From Sedimenticola_A sp040506895 (GTDB taxonomy: Bacteria; Pseudomonadota; Gammaproteobacteria; Chromatiales; Chromatiaceae), in assembly GCA_040506895.1 (NCBI GenBank), contig JBEVVY010000001.1:186001-250000 (forward strand): a stretch of DNA of 64,000 bases, read 5' to 3'. The first letter of the stretch is position 1, and every line of letters starts with the position of its first letter. Below are positions 52,967 through 60,550 of the stretch, one piece after another. Position numbers and translations under genes: made by a program. The notes beneath the pieces were generated by a model. That model saw only the letters and a program-made list of their open reading frames with translations, did not search any database and had not been told where the DNA came from.

Positions 52967-54082
52967 TCACAGCTTTACTTCGACCCAGTCATCACCCCTA
53001 ACGTCGCGATAAACTGCAGTCATGCGGGGATCTCGATGACCCAGTAATATCTGGGCGTCGATCCCTTGTTGCTGGTAAAGGCGGGCAGAAAGGGAGCGCT
53101 GCTCATGGAAAGAGGGTGGTTGTTTTTCCCACTTCAGACCTGATTTATTCCGTGCCTCACGGAAGGTCCGTGTCAGGCTTCTGGGGTAAACCCTATTACC
53201 CGGTTTGGCTTGTGCCTTGTGGCAATGGTGATGCACAAGAAAATGACTGACTGCTTTGTCTCGGCATTGCCTGATGACATCTCCCACGCTCATGTTCAGA
53301 GCTTCAAGGCGCAAATCGAGCGGAATTTTTAGTTTGTTGCCTGTTTTATGCTGTTTGACATGTAAAAAACCATCTTTCACGTCTCTAAATTTCATCCGTG
53401 CCACATCTTCCAAGCGTTGACCTGTCACCACTGCAAGCAGCTGTGCGTTTCTGGCCCAGGGCTGTTTGGTGTGTTCATGGATGATTGTCCACTCCTCAAG
53501 AGTCAAACGGGAACGCTGGACTTTGTGACTGATGTTTGAAATTACAGAAGCAGGGTTGTTACGGGTATCAGGAAAGAGCCCTTTCTGCATTGCCGTCTTA
53601 AAAATGTCATTCGCGATTGACTTGATTACCTGGGCTGTCCGAGTTTTACCTGCTTCAATGTACTCATCCACGAGTTCAGCGAGTAATCGAATGGGGAATT
53701 CAGAAAGTACAATGCCTCCGAACCTTTCATTCATGATTGAGACAAAGCGTTCGCGGCTTTTGATTGTTTCTGCAGTGATATCCCGCCTTCTAACTAATTT
53801 AAGCCACTCTTCTGTCCAGGTTTCAAAGGTGATCAATTCGTTGGAATCTGATTGGACTGGTTTTGTCAGGCTTTCTAACAAGAGGTCCATTTCTTGTTCT
53901 GCTAACAGTGCGTTGAGTGCAACAGCCCTTCGCTTGGCCATCTGCAGGTCGTTGGTGCATCTCAATGGTTTGTCTTTGCCAGTTCGTGGATCAACCCAAT
54001 AGTAATAGTGTTTATTATTCTGGTTTTTCTGACGCAGTCTCGGTGGCCAGTCTCGCCTTCCTGAACGTCTTGGTCTACCCAT
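52967..54082 (-). CDS. Lambda-type tyrosine integrase
   Basis: This 371-residue protein has an N-terminal AP2-like arm domain (KHYYYWVDPRTGKDKPLRC), a SAM-like core-binding domain (about 85-180) and a catalytic domain. The catalytic set is complete: Arg223 (TGQRLEDVA), Lys246, His326 and Arg329 (SFHEQRS), His349 (LLGHRDP) and Tyr358 (AVYRD). It mediates site-specific integration and excision of a prophage or island. It overlaps the excisionase gene by eight bases. It lies against hoxC, so an attachment site would be expected between 52900 and 52967 or on the far side of the island. No tRNA gene is visible there. Confidence 0.92.
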   Translation of the reverse strand: MGRPRRSGRRDWPPRLRQKNQNNKHYYYWVDPRTGKDKPLRCTNDLQMAKRRAVALNALLAEQEMDLLLESLTKPVQSDSNELITFETWTEEWLKLVRRRDITAETIKSRERFVSIMNERFGGIVLSEFPIRLLAELVDEYIEAGKTRTAQVIKSIANDIFKTAMQKGLFPDTRNNPASVISNISHKVQRSRLTLEEWTIIHEHTKQPWARNAQLLAVVTGQRLEDVARMKFRDVKDGFLHVKQHKTGNKLKIPLDLRLEALNMSVGDVIRQCRDKAVSHFLVHHHCHKAQAKPGNRVYPRSLTRTFREARNKSGLKWEKQPPSFHEQRSLSARLYQQQGIDAQILLGHRDPRMTAVYRDVRGDDWVEVKL

Positions 54083-54293
54083 TGTTCCAGATCTCCATTA
54101 CTACAGGATCATCATGCAGAACTTCCTTTTGTTCCCTGCTTATATATTGAGCATTCTCCTGACAGTACCATACGTTACCAACTTTCACGGGGATGGGTCG
54201 GATGAGGCCATGGCGAATCCAGTTGCGTAGTATATGTTTACTCGGCGGTGGGTCGAAGTTACGCTCCCCCCATTTTGATAATGAAATAAGCAT
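54075..54293 (-). CDS. Excisionase (lambda Xis-like)
   Basis: This 72-residue protein starts MLISLSKWGERNFDPPPSKH and continues LRNWIRHGLIRPIPVKVGNVWY. This is the winged-helix pattern of lambda Xis (first helix, RPxP-type wing). It directs the integrase towards excision. Gene order xis-int with overlap is that of lambdoid elements. Upstream, 475 bases contain no gene. Integrity of both genes suggests that the element may still move, or was recently mobile. Confidence 0.8.
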   Translation of the reverse strand: MLISLSKWGERNFDPPPSKHILRNWIRHGLIRPIPVKVGNVWYCQENAQYISREQKEVLHDDPVVMEIWNNG

Positions 54294-54768
54294 CTTAGTG
54301 TTCCTTCCTATTCCCGTGTATAGGCATCGAATATGTCTTGTATCTCTGTGGATAGCGAAATCCTATTTCGAGTACAAAAGCAATAATTCGATTACTCACC
54401 ATTTTCGTGACTACCATCACTAATTTGCATACTGCCTGCGATTAGATATCGAATATTTCACACAACTCGATTTTCCAAAATGGTTACACACAGTTTTTTG
54501 AACATTGCTCTAAGGCATGGCTATTTCCATTTGATTTGGAATTAAAGGAAGCACAGTTCGTCTCTACTTCCAGGAACTACATTATCTTTATTTGGGTGCT
54601 GACCAGATCCGTGGCCACAAGGCTATGGTGATGAATGGTTGGAGCCTTTTTGGTATTCAGTCGTCCTGGTAAACGCTGAATTTGAGAAGGACTGGCAGAT
54701 CAACGGATATGACAGCCAGCAGTTTTCCATATCATAAGACGGCATGAAAAACCGCTGGCGAGGGGAAG
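54294..54768. other. AT-rich non-coding stretch upstream of xis
   Basis: These 475 bases are clearly AT-richer than the hydrogenase region and contain no credible gene on either strand. The part at 54600-54730 reads like degraded coding sequence but has stops in all frames I followed. The stretch presumably holds the xis promoter and integrase arm sites; no repeated arm sequence was identified with confidence. Confidence 0.5.
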
Positions 54769-56169
54769 TTATTTGAGTAAGCCCTGGAGTTTGATCTCTT
54801 CTCCAGGAGCAAGTTCACGAATACCACGTAGCGTCTGGCGATCAATCCGGCCCTGTGCATCCCGTTTAGGGGGGCGCATGCCCTCCTTGCCATGCATCAA
54901 TTGTAGATTCTCGATCAGGCTGTCTGGCAGTGCCAAATTTGGTCGGAAGATATCTTCGTTACCAGAATCTGGCAGAATGAACTCTGATGCGCCCCATAAC
55001 TCGGCAGAAGATACACCTAGCGTGTTAGCAGCCGCTTCACGGTCAGTAATCGACTTCACCTGAATTACACCGCCGAGATATGCAACACCTTTCTTCACGG
55101 TAACAATGAAGACATTATCACCTGATTTCACGCCACGCTTGTGGAATTGGTCACCAGCCGCGTAGCGTAAGGCGCGGTTTCCGAACTGGATATCCTGCGT
55201 CTTCCGCTCCCACATGTCGTTTTTCCATAGATATGTCCAGTTTCTGATCATGGATGCCTGATTCTCTTTTTGCTGTTTATTGTCAGTGGTATCAGTTTTT
55301 ACAGACTGGTTACTTTGCGATATCAGGTTCTGTGTCTCAGGATTTCTGAGGAATGCCTGAATACGCCCATTGTTGGCACCGGAAGGGTGGGGAATACAAA
55401 AGAGAACACGATCAGGTGGTACAGCGCCCTGCTCAACCAAGTGGTTCATGACGTTAGTTGGGACCTTCCCAAGGGGAATGAACAGCGCGGACGAGAGTTT
55501 CTGCAGGTCGGTAACGAAGTATTCGTCGATGAATTGCTTCAGAAATGGTTTTTTCAATGGGTCAGGCGTGCCGCTGTAGTTTGCTTCATCCCGCAGAACG
55601 GGGTAGCGCAGTACTGATGTAGTGTGTACAAGGTTGGCATGTTGGGCGAACAGACTCCTCGAATCTTCTATACTCAACCACGCGGGCAGTCCGATGTGAT
55701 CGAGCATAGCGCACAGATTGTTACGCATTGGCCCGGAAAAACTGGCGGTGGATTTTGCGTGACGTAATGCGTCAACATCTGCCAAGCCATTTTCGAGCCC
55801 GGTACGCAGGGCAGAGAGGGCCTGATCTGCTTGATACTGACCCGGCGTAATCCCGATCAGCACCACGCGAGCATCAGGGTTCACGTAGTCGAATGGTGCA
55901 TAAAACACCCGAAATGGCCCATCTTCCGCAATCGTCAGGTCGGTGTAAGGGGCCGAGATATCGCCGGTAGAGATGATGGACCGATAGCGCTCAAGCATCG
56001 GGAACAGTGACTTTACTGAGTTGATGTCGTCAAGCAGGGCTCGGTAGGTACGGAAACCCAGTGCTCTCGCCTCTGCTTCCAGGGCTTGGGCATGCGAAAT
56101 CCCAGAAGACCTAGCTAGTGTTTTCGCCTTCTTTTTGAGCTTTTTGAGAGCGGTTTGAGTGAATGTCAT
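54769..56169 (-). CDS. Uracil-DNA-glycosylase-fold protein with a C-terminal domain
   Basis: Counted from the ATG at 56169 (GGAGGTGTCACG upstream is a strong ribosome-binding site), the product is 466 residues. Residues 5-50 form a lysine-rich helical segment (KKLKKKAKTLARSSGISHAQ). The middle (about 85-275) resembles the uracil-DNA-glycosylase superfamily: VVLIGITPGQYQ at about 102-113 for motif 1 and IPHPSGANNG at 259-268 for motif 2. Residues 310-400 (YLWKNDMWERKTQ, GDNVFIVTVKKGVAYLGGV) look like a small beta-barrel such as an EVE/PUA-type reader. It sits alone in the island and may be a cargo or defence gene. The assignment rests on motif reading only. Confidence 0.55.
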   Translation of the reverse strand: MTFTQTALKKLKKKAKTLARSSGISHAQALEAEARALGFRTYRALLDDINSVKSLFPMLERYRSIISTGDISAPYTDLTIAEDGPFRVFYAPFDYVNPDARVVLIGITPGQYQADQALSALRTGLENGLADVDALRHAKSTASFSGPMRNNLCAMLDHIGLPAWLSIEDSRSLFAQHANLVHTTSVLRYPVLRDEANYSGTPDPLKKPFLKQFIDEYFVTDLQKLSSALFIPLGKVPTNVMNHLVEQGAVPPDRVLFCIPHPSGANNGRIQAFLRNPETQNLISQSNQSVKTDTTDNKQQKENQASMIRNWTYLWKNDMWERKTQDIQFGNRALRYAAGDQFHKRGVKSGDNVFIVTVKKGVAYLGGVIQVKSITDREAAANTLGVSSAELWGASEFILPDSGNEDIFRPNLALPDSLIENLQLMHGKEGMRPPKRDAQGRIDRQTLRGIRELAPGEEIKLQGLLK

Positions 56170-57247
56170 CGTGACACCTCCTGTCTCTAGGCTGGACCTG
56201 GATGTCGCCCTCGTCATCCCCCAGCAACAAAACAGGGGGTTCAATGGTGAGTAACCGGTGCGCTCGTAAGCACTTTGCCGTGGAGGGCAATCAGGGTGCC
56301 GGAACACCCCAGTGGCAGGGAACATAACCTAGAATTTGTGGCACTTCAAGTCTCTATTGCCCTCAATGAACTCGACGTCTTCTATTTCGTTATTCTTCCC
56401 AGTTTTTTCCTGACAAACCATCCACCCCCGGGGTTTGTAGCGGTACCCGGCTTGCCCCCGGATCGCTTCAAAATCCCTGTCCCGGCCTGACTTTTTGAAC
56501 CGTCCCGCGAGTTGGGAATGCTGATGTGGTAACCCGGGGATCCGATCTTGAAATGCAATCCTGCACCGGAAATATTCCGGGGCTTTTCGTGAGATGAGTC
56601 ATGATTTGTGACGCCCTGATGGATGTCGGCGAAGGCACATGGCTACCCTGTGTGTAGCACAGGGAAGATGATGCGCGCCTTGCTACCGAAAAACCTGTGC
56701 ACTACGTGGCTGGGTACACCCGAAACCGTGAGCGAAGTTCTAAATTTGGTCGAAAGTTGAAATATGTCCTTGCACGGTTACAGGGGTGCATCCTACAGTT
56801 ATTTCACGGCAGATATGAGGCCGTGTTTTGATTCCCCGGTGATATCACTGTGGGTGAATGAATAACTTCCGGTGGGCGTCCGTCGCGTTCCCCGAGGATT
56901 TAAGAGGCTATTATGTCCTCTGAACAGGTGCAGGTGCGTGGCCCCCGTGGCGCGAACTGCCCGGCGGCCGGCTGCCGAAACTGCCGGCGGGGCCTTCCCC
57001 TTTGACGCTGCATCTGCAGTGGCTACTCCAAACAACCCCGGCGGGTTGTCTATGTCAGATAACATCTGCTCGGTCAGGTGTTTCAAATACACGCACTGTT
57101 GAACAATGCTTCGCCAGTTGGTGTTGCCCTGTCGATGACAGGCTATTGCAGTGCCCGCACACACAGCCCTCGATTGCCGTAATGGCTGGCCACGACCGTC
57201 TGTTGGTCAAAGGCCCTATCAATCATGTACACATGTGAGGAAAGGCA
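56170..57247. other. Non-coding leader of the duplicated module, first copy
   Basis: This 1078-base gap has no gene that is conserved between copies. From about 56543 onward it resembles 58709-59327, and the last 430 bases (56813-57247) are highly similar. Features include CCCTGTG-TGTAG-CACAGGG (56646-56664), the GC-rich GCCGGC-type hairpins near 56970, GGGG-CCTT-CCCC, and ACAACCC-CGGC-GGGTTGT near 57035. Conservation of a structured non-coding leader suggests an RNA or recombination site. Confidence 0.6.
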
Positions 57248-57841
57248 ATGCATTTCAATACGATCCTCAATAGGATGTCGACGCTGATGTTGCGTCCAAA
57301 TCAGCTCATTACATCTCACAGTGTAATTGATGATCTGGCTGTGATTCACACAGGGCTCACCTATCTGGTCAGGAATGCCCGGTCCTACTCATCCGAGTTT
57401 TCCAACTACCTCTGCCTTATTGCCCCGCCATTGGTCGTTAAACAGGGGAAAGAGCGCTTTGCCTGCATTGGTAACTGTCACACAGTGGAGATCGCCGCGC
57501 AGGTACTCGGATGGGATACAGCAATACCTATGAAGCTCATCTCCCGTGCTTCCGATAATCAGATCAGGGAGTTTTATCGAACAGAGATAGGACGTGCTGT
57601 GGGGCACGGGCTGGACCCAGTGGGTCAACAACTGAGATCACTGGTGACCACGATTCCGGAGAGTGATCTGGCCTGGATATTCCCCGGCTTTACGGACTCC
57701 AAAAGCTTTGCAGAAATTGTAAGTCGCGATGAGAAGACTTTGCGTGCTATCCAGGATGAGACGCCTGAAGTAGAAAATGAACGCGTTAGCATCGGTCTTC
57801 CCGAAATCCAGAAACAGGTTCGTAGGGGGTTGATCTCATGA
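57248..57841 (+). CDS. Module gene A, copy 1: ParB-like-fold candidate
   Basis: This 197-residue protein is of unknown function. RFACIGNCHTVEIAAQVLGW followed by TAIPMKLIS and IREFYRTEIGRA resembles the ParB N-terminal/sulfiredoxin-like pattern (a variant of I-x-G-x-R/H..A..LG..IP). The C-terminal half (WIFPGFTDSKSFAEIV, DETPEVENERVS) is unassigned. TGAGGAAAGGCA precedes the start. It overlaps gene B by four bases (ATGA), indicating an operon. It is 90% identical to the second copy at 59328. The ParB resemblance is a hypothesis. Confidence 0.7.
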   Translation: MHFNTILNRMSTLMLRPNQLITSHSVIDDLAVIHTGLTYLVRNARSYSSEFSNYLCLIAPPLVVKQGKERFACIGNCHTVEIAAQVLGWDTAIPMKLISRASDNQIREFYRTEIGRAVGHGLDPVGQQLRSLVTTIPESDLAWIFPGFTDSKSFAEIVSRDEKTLRAIQDETPEVENERVSIGLPEIQKQVRRGLIS

Positions 57842-58470
57842 CTCATCTTGAACGCTATAAACAGTACAGGTTGAAAGACTGCACTGAAAATCAGGTCGAG
57901 CAAGTCCGTCAGTCCGTGGAAGAGTTCGCACAAGCCTTCGATCTTCCGGAAGATCTCTATTGGTGTGAACATGTCTGCTGGCGCATCCTCCAGATGATCG
58001 ATTTGATCGAGGAAATCGGTGATGAGCAAGACATGCATGTTGCCTATAGCTGGCGTGAGGAGGCTGAGCACTTGCTTGCAAGTGTCCCATTTCTTGAAAG
58101 TAAAGGCGTCCGTATTCGCAGAAAGAACGAGACGAGTACCCGCAGGCACAATGTCCAACACCCGCTTTACGGGATGCTGCGCTGCGGACTTTCAAGTAGG
58201 GACCGGCGTGCGGAGGATGAAAGCGAAAGTAATTTCAATAACGAGGCACGATATACACAACTGATTACCCATCTTTTTCTGCTCTGGCGTGATCTCAAGG
58301 CGCAGACATCGCCCTCGTTCTTGGCCTCTATAAACCATCGGGTTCGCATACTCGGCACCAGTACATGCGCTTCAGTGTTGTCAAAAATGCCTGCTGTACC
58401 CCTGGATAGAAAAGCTTATTGGCAGACGCTGGCAGTGTTGGCCAAAAAACTCAATGGGGCGAAAAAATGA
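57838..58470 (+). CDS. Module gene B, copy 1: unknown protein
   Basis: This 210-residue, mostly helical protein has no recognised motif. The central part is acidic (DLPEDLYWCEHVCWRILQMI, EEIGDEQDMHV) and the C-terminal part is basic (SINHRVRILG, AVPLDRKAYWQTL). The second copy is 89% identical at 59918. A stretch near the 3' end (58232-58406) is almost identical between copies at the DNA level, while flanking parts differ. It overlaps gene A and the truncated gene C by four bases each. No signal peptide or membrane helix is seen. Confidence 0.7.
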   Translation: MTHLERYKQYRLKDCTENQVEQVRQSVEEFAQAFDLPEDLYWCEHVCWRILQMIDLIEEIGDEQDMHVAYSWREEAEHLLASVPFLESKGVRIRRKNETSTRRHNVQHPLYGMLRCGLSSRDRRAEDESESNFNNEARYTQLITHLFLLWRDLKAQTSPSFLASINHRVRILGTSTCASVLSKMPAVPLDRKAYWQTLAVLAKKLNGAKK

Positions 58471-58580
58471 GCGATATAGAAACGAATAGGGGAGGTGATG
58501 ACAACGACATCCGCATTGCACGTCATCCAACCTCGAAGATTGCAGGCCTTGATGTGCTTTTCGATGTGACCTGGGCCTGA
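58467..58580 (+). pseudogene. Module gene C, copy 1: truncated after 37 codons
   Basis: The frame encodes MSDIETNRGGDDNDIRIARH and continues TSKIAGLDVLFDVTWA before TGA at 58578-58580. The intact copy at 60547 has the same opening and then reads on as YYYATG. The homology ends at the stop, where the duplicated block breaks off into unrelated sequence. This is the junction of the tandem array. Confidence 0.85.
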
Positions 58581-59327
58581 CAAATCACCCGCCTCTGGAT
58601 AGTTTACCGGTACTGCATATACCCAAAGTTCCGTCAAAAAACCTGTCTCTGCCAAACTTTTTTTACCATCCTGTGGATCAGCGAAATCTGCTTGGCGTGC
58701 CGGAAACACGATCATGAAATGCAATCGTCGGCCGGAATTATTCCGCACGATTCTGTGACGGTCGCCCTGGTTTGTGAGCTCTGATGGGTATTGGAGAACG
58801 CATGCACTAAGTGTGACCAAAGTGCTAATCTCTTATAATTGTCCTTGCGCTGGTCCCGAGGTATCTCCTAAAGTAATCTCAACGGCAACATTGAGGCCGT
58901 GCATTAACTCCCCGGTGACATCACCGTGGGTGAATGAGAACTCCCGGTGGGCGCCCGTCGCGCTTCCGGAGGATTTTAAAGAGGCGATTATGTCCTCTGA
59001 CCAGGTGCAGGTGCGTGGCCCCCGTGGCGCGAACTGCCCGGCGGCCGGCGGCCGAAACTGCCGGCGGGGCCTTCCCCTTTGACGCTGCATCCGCAGTGGC
59101 TACTCCAAACAACCCCTGGCGGGCTGTCCATGACAGATAACATCTGCTCGGTCAGGTGTTTCAAATACACGCACTGTTGAACAATGCTACGCCACCTGGT
59201 GTTGCCCTGTCGATGACAGGCTATTGCAGTGCCCGCACACTCCGCCCTCGATTGCCGTAATGGCTGGCCACGATCGTATGTTGGTCAAAGGCCCTGTCAA
59301 TCATGTACACACATGTGAGGAAAGGCA
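58581..59327. other. Junction and non-coding leader, second copy
   Basis: The first 128 bases (58581-58708) match nothing else in the window. The rest mirrors the first leader, including GAGGCCGTG (58891), GGGTGAATGA, the GC-rich hairpins near 59040 and CTGCTCGGTCAGGTGTTTCA (59141-59160). No gene is supported on either strand. Confidence 0.6.
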
Positions 59328-59921
59328 ATGCATTTCAATACAATCCTGAACAGGATGTCCACGCTGATGTTGTGCCCAAATCAGCTCAATCCATCTCATT
59401 GCGCCATTGATGATCTGGCTGCAATTCATACAGGGCTTACCTATCTGGTCGGGAATATCCGCTCTTACTCGCCCGAGTTTTCCAGTTACCTCTGCCTTGT
59501 CGCCCCGCCATTGGTCGTTAAACAGGGGAAAGACCGCTTTGCCTGTATTGGTAACTGTCACACAGTGGAGATTGCCGCGCAGGTACTCGGATGGGATACG
59601 GCAATACCGATGCAGCTGATTTCCCGTGCTTCTGAAAATCAGATCAGGGAGTTTTATCGGACAGAGATAGGACGAGCCCTGGGCCACGGGCTGGACCCGG
59701 TGGGTCAGCAATTGCGATCACTGGTGAGCACGATGCCGGAGGGTGATCTGGCCTGGATATTTCCCGGCTGTACTGACTCCAAAAGCTTTGCAGAAATTGT
59801 CAGTCGCGATGAGAAGACGGTGCGTGCTATCCAGGATGAGACGCCTGAAGTGGAAAATGAACGCGTCAGTATCGGTCTTCCCGAAATCCAGAAACAGGTT
59901 CGGAGAGGGTTGATCTCATGA
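59328..59921 (+). CDS. Module gene A, copy 2: ParB-like-fold candidate
   Basis: This 197-residue protein is the paralogue of the product at 57248. The ParB-like segment (RFACIGNCHTVEIAAQVLGW, TAIPMQLIS) is identical apart from one residue, whereas the first 60 residues vary most. Strict conservation of the core and of the C-terminal VENERVSIGLPEIQKQVRRG implies selection on both copies. It shares the GAGGAAAGGCA ribosome-binding site and the ATGA overlap with gene B. As the copy in the complete operon, it is the more likely functional partner of genes C and D. Confidence 0.7.
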   Translation: MHFNTILNRMSTLMLCPNQLNPSHCAIDDLAAIHTGLTYLVGNIRSYSPEFSSYLCLVAPPLVVKQGKDRFACIGNCHTVEIAAQVLGWDTAIPMQLISRASENQIREFYRTEIGRALGHGLDPVGQQLRSLVSTMPEGDLAWIFPGCTDSKSFAEIVSRDEKTVRAIQDETPEVENERVSIGLPEIQKQVRRGLIS

Positions 59922-60550
59922 CTCATCTTGAATGCTATAAACAGTACAGGCTGAAAGACTGCACGGAAGATGGGGTCGAGCAAGTCCGTCATGCAGTGGA
60001 AGAGTTCGCACAGACATTCGATCTCCCGGGTGACCTTTACTGGTGTGAACATGTCTGTTGGCGCATCCTCCAGATGATCGATGTGATCGAGGAAATCGGT
60101 GATGAGCAAGATATGCATGTTGCCGATAGTTGGCGTGAGGAGGCTGAGCACTTGCTTGCAAGTGTCCCATTTCTTGAAAGTCTAGGTGTCCGTGTTCGCA
60201 GAAAGAACGAGATGAGTAACCGCAGGCACAATGTCCAACACCCGCTTTACGGGATGCTGCGCTGCGGGATTTCAAGCAGGGATCCGAGTGTGGAGGATGA
60301 AAGCGACAGTGATTTCAATAACGAGGCACGATATACACAACTGATTACCCATCTTTTTCTGCTCTGGCGTGATCTCAAGGCGCAGACATCGCCCTCGTTC
60401 TTGGCCTCTATAAACCATCGGGTTCGCATGCTCGGCACCAGTACATGCGCTTCAGTGTTGTCAAAAATGCCTGCTGTACCCCTGGATCGAAAAGCTTATT
60501 GGCAGACGCTGGAAGTGTTGGCCAAAAAATTCAATGGGGCGCAAAAATGA
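59918..60550 (+). CDS. Module gene B, copy 2: unknown protein
   Basis: This 210-residue paralogue of the 57838 product has the same acidic centre and basic C-terminus. Differences cluster in residues 18-37 and 93-132. It overlaps gene A and gene C by four bases each, so A, B and C are translationally coupled. Nothing in the sequence assigns a biochemical role. Co-inheritance with a tyrosine recombinase suggests an accessory or regulatory part in DNA mobility. Confidence 0.7.
   Translation: MTHLECYKQYRLKDCTEDGVEQVRHAVEEFAQTFDLPGDLYWCEHVCWRILQMIDVIEEIGDEQDMHVADSWREEAEHLLASVPFLESLGVRVRRKNEMSNRRHNVQHPLYGMLRCGISSRDPSVEDESDSDFNNEARYTQLITHLFLLWRDLKAQTSPSFLASINHRVRMLGTSTCASVLSKMPAVPLDRKAYWQTLEVLAKKFNGAQK

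Larger units (their letters stand above)
56543..58580. repeat. Tandem duplication, copy 1 (about 2.0 kb)
   Basis: This block (leader, gene A, gene B, first 37 codons of gene C) is repeated in the same orientation at 58709-60660, with a period of about 2080 bases in the coding part. Similarity stops abruptly at the truncated gene C. Proteins A and B differ at about 20 of 197 and 23 of 210 positions between copies. Confidence 0.9.

Noticed and set aside
56799..57164. A minus-strand protein of 121 aa in the island leader
   Set aside because: The frame is not conserved in the second copy of the duplication, although the DNA is; it is more likely chance coding in a GC-rich stretch.
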